Origin: JBBSHE01 sp038253325
GTDB taxonomy: Bacteria; Actinomycetota; Actinomycetes; Propionibacteriales; Nocardioidaceae
Assembly (NCBI GenBank): GCA_038253325.1
Contig: JBBSHE010000012.1
Span: forward strand, 1-64,000
Length of the DNA stretch: 64,000 nucleotides
Direction: 5' to 3'
In this document: positions 17,238 to 25,637 of the stretch, one piece after another
Layout: each line of letters opens with the position of its first letter
How positions within the stretch are numbered: position 1 is the stretch's first letter
Position numbers and translations under genes: made by a program
Notes under the pieces: generated by a model
Databases searched by the model: none
The model's input: the letters and a program-made list of their open reading frames with translations, nothing else
Told to the model about the DNA's origin: nothing

Positions 17238-18701
17238 CTATCCGATTCGTACCCATGACGCCACCGACGGCACGCCCGAAGAGTTCACGAGAAACAGCAT
17301 GTAGTAGCCCGGCGGGGCGATATTGGCGTTGGACGGTGACGAAGCCGTCACAGTCGAATTAGATGTGGTGAAGCCCAAGCTCACATAGCGTTGGTCGGTG
17401 TCGATCTCGTGAGTGACTGAGCTGGCGCGGATCAGCGTCACTTTGGTGATGTCTGCGGCTTCGGGGGTTTCTATCGTCAGTGATTGGCCGTACGTCGCGT
17501 TGTCCGGCGCCGCCGCAGTAGTCGGACGGGTGCCGTTGAACAGGTACGGCGGGCTATAGATCTCGGCGGTCGTCGCGTATGCACCATGATCTTGTCCTGC
17601 GGAAAGGACGCGGCCGTCTGGTAGGAGCATCGCTGTGGAGTGGTAGGAACGCCCGGCCAGCTGGGAGGCCATCACCGTCCACGTCTGGGTGGTGGGGTCG
17701 AACATCTCGGCGGCCGTCACGGGGCCGGTGTAGGCGCCGGACGATCCACCACCGATCACCAACACCTTTCCGTCCGGCAGGGTCACCGCGTTGGCATTGA
17801 CCCGCCGATAGTTCATGGGCGTCGTGTAGCGCCACGTCGGCACGGTCTGGGATGTGTCGAGGATTTCAACCGTGTTCGTGGCAGCGCTGGCCTCTGTCGT
17901 CGCGCCGCCGATCATCATCACCTGATGAAGTCCCGGCAGGAGCACGGACGCGCTCCTGAAACGTGCCCCGAAGTTCATGGAGGCGACGTTGGTCCACCGG
18001 TTCGTGCTCGGGTGAAAGGAGGCCGCCATGCTCGCCGTGCCAGTCTTGAGGATCGTGCCGTCGGTCATCAGGTGCAAACGCGGATAGTTGCTGAGGTTCT
18101 TACTCGCGGTGGTCGGCAGCGTCGTCATGGTGTTGGCGACCGGATCGTACGACTCCACCGTGCTCGACGGCACGCCTTTTCGCGCTTGTCCTCCGAATGT
18201 CAGGGCCGTCCCATTGGGAAGTGCGACGTCGGTGGGATACCAACGTGCCTGACCAAGTGGTGGGGCCGGTGTCCAGCGCCGGGTAACCGGGTCGTAGACG
18301 TCGGCGTTGTTGATGCCGACGCCACTCCCTTTCACCGTCGTGTGATCGTGCCCCCCGGAGATGAACACCCGCCCATCGGGCAACACAACATGACCCGCAC
18401 AGAAGACGTCGCGCGGATATCCGAACGGGGCATCAGCCTGAGCGCCGGTGAGGTAGTTCCAGGTTCGGACGAGACTTGTGTCGCCGTTTGCTCGCTGACC
18501 CTCGTAGTACTGAAAGAACAGCACGTCGCCCGTGTGGGCCAGCGTGGCGTGAACTGCGACTCCGCCAATATCGAACGGCGCCGACCACACGCCCATACTG
18601 GTCGAATCGGCGTGTGCTGGGGTGGAGGCGACGGGTGCGACAAGAACGGCGGCCGGCACAAGCACGGCCATAGCCAACAAACGACGGAAGGTCGTGCGCA
18701 T
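17238..18701 (-). CDS. Secreted galactose/glyoxal oxidase-like copper-radical oxidase (GlxA type)
   Basis: 487 residues with a signal peptide (to about residue 32, AHA-DS). Repeated kelch blades (LPDGRVxxxGG pattern) are followed by the C-terminal DUF1929 domain. All residues of a Tyr-Cys copper-radical site appear: C101 in FCAGHVVLPDG and Y155 in ARWYPT (cross-link pair), Y353-H354 in RSYHSTAMLLPDG, and H431 in SVTHEIDTDQR. An active oxidase that makes peroxide extracellularly is therefore likely. ATG at 18701 follows a GGAGGG site. No cellulose-synthase-like partner is adjacent, unlike Streptomyces glxA. Confidence 0.85.
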   Translation of the reverse strand: MRTTFRRLLAMAVLVPAAVLVAPVASTPAHADSTSMGVWSAPFDIGGVAVHATLAHTGDVLFFQYYEGQRANGDTSLVRTWNYLTGAQADAPFGYPRDVFCAGHVVLPDGRVFISGGHDHTTVKGSGVGINNADVYDPVTRRWTPAPPLGQARWYPTDVALPNGTALTFGGQARKGVPSSTVESYDPVANTMTTLPTTASKNLSNYPRLHLMTDGTILKTGTASMAASFHPSTNRWTNVASMNFGARFRSASVLLPGLHQVMMIGGATTEASAATNTVEILDTSQTVPTWRYTTPMNYRRVNANAVTLPDGKVLVIGGGSSGAYTGPVTAAEMFDPTTQTWTVMASQLAGRSYHSTAMLLPDGRVLSAGQDHGAYATTAEIYSPPYLFNGTRPTTAAAPDNATYGQSLTIETPEAADITKVTLIRASSVTHEIDTDQRYVSLGFTTSNSTVTASSPSNANIAPPGYYMLFLVNSSGVPSVASWVRIG

Positions 18702-18939
18702 GGACCCTCCACCGGCCAACGTGATGTTTCGGACTTCCCACGGTAAAGCGCCCACCTGTAGCCGTCTAGGTCCATATGCGTCACTGAGATGCCACGACGC
18801 CCGCCGCCACGCCAAGAATCGTCCGAGTAGCGCGACGGTCGGTGGCGCGCTGGTAGATTCGACGCCGGTGCGCCGGGAAGTCTGGTCGGCAGTCAGATCG
18901 TTGACGACTCCGTAGGAGTGACGGTGCGCATTGGGCCCC

Positions 18940-20418
18940 ATGAGTGACGTCGAGCCGTTTGCGCTTGTGGTGTTTGTGATCGCCGCCGCCGTCGTGCTCG
19001 CCGTCGCGTCGAGCCGGCTCGGCGACCGGTTCGGGGTCCCCGCTCCGGCGATCTTCCTGCTGGTCGCAGCGGCCGCCTCCGACGCGGTTCCCGAGCTGGG
19101 GTCGTTGTCGATCAGGGTTGACCAGCGAATCGTGACGGTTGCGCTGGTGGTGATCTTGTTCGACGGCGGGATGAGCATCGGCTGGAGTCGCTTCCGCTCG
19201 GAGGCCCGGCTCGTGGTGTGGCTGGGCGTCGCCGGCACGGCGGTGACGGCGCTCGCCATGGCGGTCGCCGCGCACGGCTTGTTCGGTTACGGCTGGCTGA
19301 CCGCCCTGCTGATCGGGACGGCCCTGGCGCCGACGGATCCGGCCGTCGTGTTCTCGGTCCTCGGCCGTCGCGAGATCGCCGGACGCTCGCCGACGGTCCT
19401 GAAGGGCGAGTCCGGAGCGAACGACCCGATCGGCATCGCGTTGATGATCAGCCTGCTCGGCGCATCCGGTGGCGGCTGGGCGGACGTCGTGTCCGGGGCC
19501 GGCAGCTTCGCCCTTCAGATGCTGGTGGGTGCCGCCGGGGGAGTGGTCGGTGCCCGGCTGCTGCTGGTCGTGCTGCGTCGCCTTCCGCTGCCGAACGAGG
19601 CGCTCTATCCCGTGCTGACGCTTGCGTTCAGCCTGCTCGTGTACGGCGGAACGACACTGTGCCTTGGCTCGGGCTTCCTCGCCGTGTTCCTGATGGGGAT
19701 CCTGGTCGGCGATGCGAGAGCACCGTTCAAGCGCGAGGTCGATCGGTTCTCGTCCGCGGTCGGCAGCCTCGCCGAGATCGTCGCGTTTACCGTCCTCGGG
19801 CTGAGTGTGTCGCTGCACGACGTCGCGACCACGCGCAACCTCACGATCGGCATCGGTCTTGCGGTCCTCTTGATGATCGTCGTCCGCCCCGCTCTGGTCG
19901 GACTGCTCCTGCTGCGTACGAGACTGAGCGGACCCGAGCGCACGTTCATCTTGTGGTCGGGTCTCAAGGGTGCGGTGCCGATCCTGCTCGGGACCTACGT
20001 CCTTCGCGAGGGCTCACCGGACGCCGCGGAGATCTACGACATCATCTTCATCGTGGTGACGGTCTCCGTGGTGGTCCAGGGCGGCCTGGTTCCGGCGGTA
20101 GCTCGGGTGCTGCGGATCCCGAGCCGGATCGTTCAGCCCGCGCCTTGGGCGCTCGGCATGCGCTTTCGCGAGGAGCCGGAGGGACTGCACCGATACGTCG
20201 TCGAGGCGGGATCGCCGGCGGACGGATCGAGCGTCGGCGACCTCGCGATCTCGGACACGGTGTGGATCAGCATGATCAGCCGCGACGGGCAGTTGGTCCA
20301 AGCCCGGGGCAGCACCATGCTTCGCGCCGGCGACGAGGTTCTTGCCCTGGCCGAGGACGACGCCGAGGGCGACATCTTCTCCGGCCAGCGCGGCGCCGCG
20401 CCAGGCCCGGACACCTGA
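18940..20418 (+). CDS. CPA1 cation/proton antiporter with RCK-C (TrkA-C) domain
   Basis: 492 residues. About 12-13 hydrophobic helices form an Na+/H+ exchanger-type domain (residues 1 to about 390) with the family segments ALAPTDPAVVFSVLG and GESGANDPIGIAL. A cytosolic TrkA-C domain (about 400-475) follows, resembling NhaP2/CvrA K+/H+ antiporters. RCK-C domains often bind nucleotides such as c-di-AMP, which is of interest given the riboswitch elsewhere in the window. An in-frame TTG at 18931 is closer to an AGGAG site (13 bases) and may be the true start. Confidence 0.88.
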   Translation: MSDVEPFALVVFVIAAAVVLAVASSRLGDRFGVPAPAIFLLVAAAASDAVPELGSLSIRVDQRIVTVALVVILFDGGMSIGWSRFRSEARLVVWLGVAGTAVTALAMAVAAHGLFGYGWLTALLIGTALAPTDPAVVFSVLGRREIAGRSPTVLKGESGANDPIGIALMISLLGASGGGWADVVSGAGSFALQMLVGAAGGVVGARLLLVVLRRLPLPNEALYPVLTLAFSLLVYGGTTLCLGSGFLAVFLMGILVGDARAPFKREVDRFSSAVGSLAEIVAFTVLGLSVSLHDVATTRNLTIGIGLAVLLMIVVRPALVGLLLLRTRLSGPERTFILWSGLKGAVPILLGTYVLREGSPDAAEIYDIIFIVVTVSVVVQGGLVPAVARVLRIPSRIVQPAPWALGMRFREEPEGLHRYVVEAGSPADGSSVGDLAISDTVWISMISRDGQLVQARGSTMLRAGDEVLALAEDDAEGDIFSGQRGAAPGPDT

Positions 20419-20425
20419 TCGCGGG

Positions 20426-20953
20426 TCACATCCCGGTGACGCCCTCACCGCCTCCGGCCTCCGCGTCGAGCGGTTCGTGTTCGACCAGGTGCAGAACGGG
20501 TACGCCGAGGCGGCGCCGGGCCTTCGACGTCCAGTCGACGTGGAAGAACTCCGCGACCACGTGCGGGCGCGTCATCACGATGACCTCGTCGGCGGCACGT
20601 TCGGTGACGGCCTGCTCGAGGGCCTGGACCGGCTCGGCCCTGGTGAATGCCCCGTCGGCCTGATGTCCGGTTGCGACGATGGCCGAGATGCTGGTGGACA
20701 CCGCCGACGTCGCCTGGTGGTCGAGTTCGCTCTGGGCCGCCTCGACGTCGGCGTCGTTGGAGATGACCGGCGGCCCCAGTACCTCGGTCGTCGCCATCGT
20801 CCCGATCGCCATCTCGACCTGCGCTGCGGCGTTCTCGCACGGGATGATCACGTGGTAGTGCCGCTCGTCCTCGATGGCGTCGTGAAGGGATGTGACCTCC
20901 TCGGCGTCGCGGGGTGAAAGGGCCTGCTCGGCCAGGACGATCACGTTGTACAT
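20426..20953 (-). CDS. Universal-stress-protein-like cytosolic protein
   Basis: 175 residues without membrane segments. The N-terminal strand (MYNVIVLAEQAL), mid helices and the C-terminal half (DEVIVMTRPHVVAEFFHVDW, then RRLGVPVLHLVEH) resemble the Usp/HUP fold, in which the last segment forms the closing strand. The usual Usp ATP loop G-x2-G-x9-G-S/T is not evident, so nucleotide binding is doubtful. ATG at 20953 is chosen because the long upstream extension is shadow sequence. It converges with the antiporter, with 7 bases between stops. Confidence 0.6.
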   Translation of the reverse strand: MYNVIVLAEQALSPRDAEEVTSLHDAIEDERHYHVIIPCENAAAQVEMAIGTMATTEVLGPPVISNDADVEAAQSELDHQATSAVSTSISAIVATGHQADGAFTRAEPVQALEQAVTERAADEVIVMTRPHVVAEFFHVDWTSKARRRLGVPVLHLVEHEPLDAEAGGGEGVTGM

Positions 20954-21043
20954 GGCAGCACCTCGACTCGTGGATGCGTCCATCATTGCGCGGATCAGAC
21001 GTGGGATCGACATCGTGACCCGATTCGCAGCAGGATGACCGGC

Positions 21044-22108
21044 ATGAAACTGCCCGTCATGCCTCCCGTCGCGCCGATGCTCGCCAGGTCCGTCCCCGAC
21101 ATCCCGGTCGGGGCGGCGTACGAACCAAAGTGGGACGGCTTCCGGTCGGTGGTTTTCCGCGACGGCGACGAGGTCGAGATCGGAAGCCGCAACGAACGCC
21201 CGATGACACGATATTTCCCTGACCTCGTGAGCGCGTTCAAGGCCGAGCTCCCCGACCGGTGCGTCGTGGACGGCGAGATCGTGATCACCACGGATGCGGG
21301 ACTCGATTTCGAAGCCCTTCAGCAGCGCATCCACCCGGCGTCGTCACGAGTGAACATGCTTGCCGAGCAGACCCCGGCGTCGTTCATCGCCTTCGACCTG
21401 CTCGCCGTCGGCGACGAGGACCTGACGGACCGGCCTCTGACCGAGCGCCGCGCCCGCCTCGAACAGGCGCTGAGCACTGCCCGTTCTCCGGTGCACGTGA
21501 CCCCCGCGACGACCGATCACGGCCTCGCGCTGCGGTGGTTCACCGAGTTCGAGGGTGCTGGTCTGGACGGGATCGTCGCCAAGCCGGTCGACGGCACCTA
21601 CCTGCCGGGAAAGCGGGCGATGTTCAAGATCAAGCACGAACGAACGGCAGACTGCGTGGTGGCGGGTTACCGGCCACACAAGAGCGGCGCGGACGCGATC
21701 GGTTCACTGTTGCTCGGCCTCTACACCGATGACGGTGCACTCGCCTCGGTGGGGGTGATCGGTGCGTTCCCGATGGAACGTCGGCGCGAGCTGTTGGCCG
21801 AGCTGACGCCGCTCGTGACCACCTTCGACGCCCATCCCTGGAACTGGGCGGAGCACGCGGGGGCCAGCCGGACGCCGCGTTCCTCGGAGACCTCCCGCTG
21901 GAATGCGGGCAAGGATCTTTCGTTCACGCCCCTGCGCCCGGAGCTCGTGGTCGAGGTCCGCTACGACCACATGGAGGGCACTCGGTTCCGGCACACAACT
22001 CAGTTCGTACGCTGGCGCCCCGACCGGTCGCCGGAGTCGTGCACGTTCGAGCAGCTGGAGCGGCCGGTGAGCTTCGACCTCGGTGACATCGTCCCAGGAC
22101 TTCGCTGA
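21044..22108 (+). CDS. ATP-dependent DNA ligase, LigC-like
   Basis: 354-residue ligase with nucleotidyltransferase and OB-fold domains only. The adenylated lysine is K29 in YEPKWDGFR. Later nucleotidyltransferase motifs are VVDGEIVI (III), FIAFDLLAV (IIIa), EGAGLDGIVAKPV (IV) and MFKIKHERTADCVV (V). It seals DNA nicks in the cytosol, probably in repair or end joining with the PolD-type polymerase at 16179. ATG at 21044 has CAGGA about nine bases upstream, while the ATG at 21035 has no ribosome site. Confidence 0.93.
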   Translation: MKLPVMPPVAPMLARSVPDIPVGAAYEPKWDGFRSVVFRDGDEVEIGSRNERPMTRYFPDLVSAFKAELPDRCVVDGEIVITTDAGLDFEALQQRIHPASSRVNMLAEQTPASFIAFDLLAVGDEDLTDRPLTERRARLEQALSTARSPVHVTPATTDHGLALRWFTEFEGAGLDGIVAKPVDGTYLPGKRAMFKIKHERTADCVVAGYRPHKSGADAIGSLLLGLYTDDGALASVGVIGAFPMERRRELLAELTPLVTTFDAHPWNWAEHAGASRTPRSSETSRWNAGKDLSFTPLRPELVVEVRYDHMEGTRFRHTTQFVRWRPDRSPESCTFEQLERPVSFDLGDIVPGLR

Positions 22109-22187
22109 CCACGAGCCGGTTGGGCCGCCGGTGCGCCGCGCTGACCCTGTAGGCCCGCTGGCTGGCGCCCGCCCCTCGGCTGGCTGG

Positions 22188-22925
22188 TCAGTGCCGCTCG
22201 ACGACGTAGCGGGCGAACAGCGTGCCGTCGGCCTCCAGCAGATGCCGAGGCCGCCACGACACCATCGGGTCGATCAGGTCGCCTGCGACCAGGCGCAAGC
22301 CGTCGCCACCGATGACCAACGGGGACCACGACAGACACAGCTCGTCGACCTGGTCGGCAACCAGCAGGCTGTGGAGCAGGTGGGGGCCGCCCTCGCACAG
22401 CATCCGCTGGTAGCCCCGGCCGCCAAGCTGGTCCAAAGCGGCGGCGAAGTCGATCGACCCGGTCCCGGCGACGATGACGGGTGCCTGCTGTTCGATCTCC
22501 TCCCGGCGCCCCAAGGGTGCGTCACTGGTCGTGATGACGATCGTCGGCGCCCGACCGCCGCGGATGAGCTCCGGGGAGAGGTCGAGCGACCGGGACGCGA
22601 TCGCGAGCGCGGGTGCCGGTGCGAGCCCGAGCGACTCTCGACGCTGCGCCGAGACCTCGTCACCGGTGACGGGGGCGTAGTGCTCGGCGCGGGCCGTACC
22701 GGCTCCGGCGACCACGACGTCGGCGAGCGTGCGAAGGAGTCGGAAGAGGTGCTGGTCGGCCTCGGGGCTGATGCTCCCGGCGCGTCGGTCGGGGCCTTGC
22801 ACGGCTCCGTCCAGCGTCGACACGAAGTTCGCCCGCAGCCAGCTCCCGCCGGCGGGGTACGCGTACCACTCGAGCAGGTCGTCATCGCTGAGCTCGCCCG
22901 GCGCGTCGGGCCACAGGGACTGCAT
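22188..22925 (-). CDS. Pyrimidine reductase family protein (RibD C-terminal/dihydrofolate-reductase fold)
   Basis: 245-residue single-domain NADPH-dependent reductase related to the RibD C-terminal domain. Conserved parts are ANFVSTLDGAVQG near the N-terminus, the AGAGTARAEHY segment, and CEGGPHLLHSLLVADQVDEL in the nicotinamide-binding half. No deaminase domain is attached and no other riboflavin gene is near, so the physiological substrate is uncertain. ATG at 22925 has GAGAGG nine bases upstream. The extension to 22985 is unlikely. Confidence 0.85.
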   Translation of the reverse strand: MQSLWPDAPGELSDDDLLEWYAYPAGGSWLRANFVSTLDGAVQGPDRRAGSISPEADQHLFRLLRTLADVVVAGAGTARAEHYAPVTGDEVSAQRRESLGLAPAPALAIASRSLDLSPELIRGGRAPTIVITTSDAPLGRREEIEQQAPVIVAGTGSIDFAAALDQLGGRGYQRMLCEGGPHLLHSLLVADQVDELCLSWSPLVIGGDGLRLVAGDLIDPMVSWRPRHLLEADGTLFARYVVERH

Positions 22926-22962
22926 CACACAGATCCTCTCACCGACCGGTGCCCCGCTCGCG

Positions 22963-23451
22963 TCAGTCGGCGGTCTTCGGATCACCGACCGTCACGTCGT
23001 CGACGTGGACATGCATCGCCGAGACGGTGACCGGCGGTTGGACCGCTCCGAGGATGCGCGTCAGACCGGCGCAGGCCTGCTCACGGATCTGGTCGGCGAG
23101 CGCAATGATCGGAAGCGGGTACTGGACCCGGACGATAAGCAGCACACCGAGATACACGTCGCGGGCCAGGTCGAACCGGATGTCGACCAGTTCACAGTGT
23201 GGTACCGGGTCGATGGCACGCTGCAGCGACATCCGGAGGACGTTCTCGCTCACGTGGTACGCGCCGGTGCGGTTGCGGGCTCCGACGGCGTGCGACGTCC
23301 GCTGCCTCCTCAACACCTTGGCCAACATGGTGTCGGCGACCTCGACCCAGCGGTGATCGGTAAGGTCTCGCAGCGCGGTCGCCGCCGCGGCCACGGAGCG
23401 GGCGCCTTCGTCGCCACGGTCACGACCGGACTCCGACTCGGGGGTGTTCAT
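22963..23451 (-). CDS. Asp23/Gls24-related envelope-stress protein
   Basis: 162 residues. After a polar N-terminal third, the segment from about residue 85 (CELVDIRFDLARDVYLGVLL), through a PLPIIALADQIREQACAGL helix to a closing strand HVHVDDV, follows the alternating strand/helix pattern of Asp23 domains. Divergence from the canonical family is considerable, so the assignment is tentative. ATG at 23451 overlaps the sigma-factor stop (ATGA), making the two co-translated. A role as sigma-factor partner or effector in the envelope-stress locus is inferred. Confidence 0.6.
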   Translation of the reverse strand: MNTPESESGRDRGDEGARSVAAAATALRDLTDHRWVEVADTMLAKVLRRQRTSHAVGARNRTGAYHVSENVLRMSLQRAIDPVPHCELVDIRFDLARDVYLGVLLIVRVQYPLPIIALADQIREQACAGLTRILGAVQPPVTVSAMHVHVDDVTVGDPKTAD

Positions 23452-24032
23452 CTCCATTGCGCCATCCTCACTGAGAGGGTAGCCCGGGCGCGCTGAAGCT
23501 GACCGCGGACGACCGTTGGGGTGGTACCGAGAATGCCGGCGATCTCGGAGTAGCTCAGGCGCTCGATCTCACGCAGCAACCACGCGGCCCGCTGACGCCA
23601 GGGCAGCTCCAGCAGCGCGATGTCAAGGGCATCGCGCAGTTCCTGCTCGGTGGTGAACCGGTGCGGCTCGTCGCCGGTACCCGGCGTGAGCCTGGCCAGC
23701 AATTGGTCGTCCACGGGGATCGGGCGGCGGCGGCGTCGGCTGTTCACGCACTCGTTGGCGACAAGTCGGAACAGCCAGGTCCGCAGCGCCGAATCCCCCC
23801 GGAAGCCGTCGAGCTTGAGCCATGCCTTGGTCAACGCCTCCTGCACCGCATCCTCAGCAGCCTGATGATCGGCGTCGAGCATCCGCACGGCGTATCGGAA
23901 CAGCGCCGGCGCATGTCGCCGGAAGATCTCGGCGAACGCCTCTCGGTCGCCGAGCGCGGCCCGACGGGCCAGGATGGCGTCCGAACGACGTTGCGTCGGA
24001 ACGAGATCGGCAGGCGCTGCTTCGCTGGACAA
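23448..24032 (-). CDS. ECF RNA polymerase sigma factor
   Basis: 194-residue extracytoplasmic-function sigma factor. Region 2 is DREAFAEIFRRHAPALFRYA through ALRTWLFRLVANECVN, and region 4 is LPWRQRAAWLLREIERLSYS plus EIAGILGTTPTVVRGQLQRA. The start is TTG at 24032: a GAGGAG ribosome site lies eight bases upstream and no ATG or GTG fits the conserved N-terminus. No anti-sigma gene is adjacent. It is translationally coupled to an Asp23-like gene and divergent from the Asp23-AmaP operon, which it probably controls. Confidence 0.9.
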   Translation of the reverse strand: MSSEAAPADLVPTQRRSDAILARRAALGDREAFAEIFRRHAPALFRYAVRMLDADHQAAEDAVQEALTKAWLKLDGFRGDSALRTWLFRLVANECVNSRRRRRPIPVDDQLLARLTPGTGDEPHRFTTEQELRDALDIALLELPWRQRAAWLLREIERLSYSEIAGILGTTPTVVRGQLQRARATLSVRMAQWR

Positions 24033-24256
24033 ACGGTGATCTCCTCAAGAACACCTCCGCGGTGAGGCGACGCGAGTGTATCCCGTCTCTACCTGGGCTA
24101 GTGTCGCGTATCAGAGGTCGTTTTCGCCGTGCGCCGGTCCATCCCGCGCCTCGATGCGTCGTTGCCACGTTTCTTCTTGGCGCGCGTGACGAATCGGGTC
24201 GACGCGACGTCCAACCTCCGTAGTCCCCAATGTGCTTCAACGAGAGGATCAGACCG

Positions 24257-24730
24257 GTGACGGACAAGACAAACGAAAAGGCGTCCACCAGCAGCCCCGG
24301 TGCCAGCACCCCGGCCACCACGACGTCGGCGTCGAGCGCCTTGCTCACTCAACAGGGCCGTACCTCGATCGCCGACTCGGTGGTGGCCAAGATCGCGGGC
24401 GTCGCGACCCGCGACGTCTCAGGGGTCTACGACCTCGGGAGCGGGGCGGCACGCGTTGCCGGCGCGATCCGCGAGCGCATCCCCGGCAGCCGGACCAACC
24501 ACGCCCAGGGGGTCTCGGTAGAGGTCGGCGAACGCCAGGCTGCCGTCGACCTCGAGCTGGTTGCGGAGTACGGCGTGTCGATCACCGACCTCGCCGAAGC
24601 CATCCGACGTAACGTGATCAACTCCGTGGAGCGGATGACCGGCCTCGACGTCACCGAGGTCAACATCCAGGTGTCGGACGTGCACCTCGAGACCGAGACG
24701 CCCGCCGAGGAACCGAGCCGCGTCGAGTGA
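24257..24730 (+). CDS. Asp23/Gls24 family envelope stress response protein
   Basis: 157 residues. A Ser/Thr/Ala-rich leader of about 35 residues precedes a canonical Asp23 domain: GRTSIADSVVAKIAGVATRD, then VSGVYDL, the VDLELVAEYGVSITDLAEAI strand-helix, and VTEVNIQVSDVHLE at the end. In Gram-positives such proteins coat the inner membrane face and are anchored by AmaP. GTG at 24257 has GAGAGG nine bases upstream. An ATG at 24230 lacks a ribosome site. First gene of a seven-gene operon. Confidence 0.9.
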   Translation: MTDKTNEKASTSSPGASTPATTTSASSALLTQQGRTSIADSVVAKIAGVATRDVSGVYDLGSGAARVAGAIRERIPGSRTNHAQGVSVEVGERQAAVDLELVAEYGVSITDLAEAIRRNVINSVERMTGLDVTEVNIQVSDVHLETETPAEEPSRVE

Positions 24731-25107
24731 GTACGCCGGGCAGCGCTGTCCCGTCGCCGGGACGAGGGAGCGTGTCGCCGACGTCGCTCCCGGAGCCCGA
24801 TGTTGCTGACGCCGTGGTCGCTGCGGTCCTCGCGGTGCCGGGCGTCGTCGAGATGCATCCGGGTACGTTCGGCGAGGTCGCGACCTATCTGCCGGGGCGT
24901 CGAGTCCGCGGCGTGCAGATCCGTCCCGACTCCGCCCAGGTGCATGTCGTGTTCCGGTGGGGTATCGACATCGCCGAGACCGCTGCGAGGGTCCGGCTCG
25001 CGGTCGAGCCGATCGTGGGTGTGCCGGTGGACGTGACCGTGCAGGATCTTGCGTTGGACGATCTCCGACCGCCGCCGCCCTCCACATCCGATCGCTCGCT
25101 GGCCTGA
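24727..25107 (+). CDS. Asp23-like small protein
   Basis: 126 residues. After about 25 low-complexity residues the sequence follows an Asp23-type layout: VADAVVAAVLAVPGVVEMHP, a strand VQIRPDSAQVHVVFRWGIDI, then AETAARVRLAVEPIV and a closing VDVTVQDL strand. The GTG start overlaps the preceding stop by four bases (GTGA), and the stop overlaps the next gene by one base. It is likely an envelope-associated partner of the other Asp23 proteins in the operon. Function is inferred from context only. Confidence 0.75.
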   Translation: MSTPGSAVPSPGRGSVSPTSLPEPDVADAVVAAVLAVPGVVEMHPGTFGEVATYLPGRRVRGVQIRPDSAQVHVVFRWGIDIAETAARVRLAVEPIVGVPVDVTVQDLALDDLRPPPPSTSDRSLA

Positions 25108-25427
25108 TGCCGAGGGAACCGGCTGACCCCACCCGCCACGCCGCCTGGCGTCGGGCGCGTCGTGGTGTCGCCCGAACGCATCATCCCGACGTCGGCGGAG
25201 ATGTCGAGGCGTATCTCGCGAAGATGGCCGAAGTCGACCGGCGCTACGGAGTCGACGGGCGGTCGCGGTCGGCGGCCCGGCCCACCCCGGCCCGGACGGC
25301 GAACATGCTGCACCGGCTCGACCATCTCCGCCAGCGTGCCCGGCGACGGTCGAAGCAGTCGCTTCGTTCCTTCCGGAGCAGGCTGCCGCGCAAGGTCCCC
25401 GGATCGCGGCGGTACTTCGACCTGTGA
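25107..25427 (+). CDS. Small basic protein with J-domain-like HPD motif
   Basis: 106 residues, very basic C-terminal half (many Arg/Lys, SRLPRKVPGSRRYF). Residues about 13-48 read ARTHHPDVGGDVEAYLAKMA, which matches the end of helix II, the HPD tripeptide (residues 26-28) and helix III of a DnaJ J-domain. A full helix I is not evident, so this may be a degenerate or minimal J-domain. Start and stop: its ATG shares a base with the upstream stop (TGATG). Placement inside an Asp23 operon is notable. A chaperone-recruiting role is inference. Confidence 0.65.
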   Translation: MPREPADPTRHAAWRRARRGVARTHHPDVGGDVEAYLAKMAEVDRRYGVDGRSRSAARPTPARTANMLHRLDHLRQRARRRSKQSLRSFRSRLPRKVPGSRRYFDL

Positions 25428-25460
25428 CGCCGCGCCGGCCCACCAGATCCAAGGAGAAAC

Positions 25461-25637
25461 ATGACCACCTCAACTGTCGGCCTCATCGCCGGACTCCTGC
25501 TCGGCGTCGCCGCGGCGGCAGGCGGAATCGTCGGCTTCGTGCTCGCCGCCGTCCTCGGGATCGTCGGGTATGCCGTCGGCGGCCACTTCGACGGGGAGAT
25601 CGACCTCGGTGCCCTGTTCGGGAGGCGGCGTGACTGA
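25461..25637 (+). CDS. DUF2273-like small membrane protein
   Basis: 58 residues. An AAGGAG ribosome site lies just before the ATG. Two short hydrophobic segments (about residues 5-20 and 23-41, GIVGFVLAAVLGIVGYAVGG) form a membrane hairpin, followed by a short polar tail with FDGEIDLGALFGRRR. The size and position between Asp23 genes match the DUF2273 proteins of Asp23-AmaP loci. The last eight bases overlap the start of the next gene. Probably part of the membrane platform for Asp23 proteins. Confidence 0.85.
   Translation: MTTSTVGLIAGLLLGVAAAAGGIVGFVLAAVLGIVGYAVGGHFDGEIDLGALFGRRRD

Noticed and set aside
19218..20663. 481-codon plus-strand frame inside the antiporter gene
   Set aside because: Arginine-rich shadow of a membrane protein gene in another frame.
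24098..24130. Possible third copy of the dispersed 34-base repeat (CTAGTGTCGCGTATCAG)
   Set aside because: Only the first part resembles the repeat and the alignment needs gaps; not convincing.
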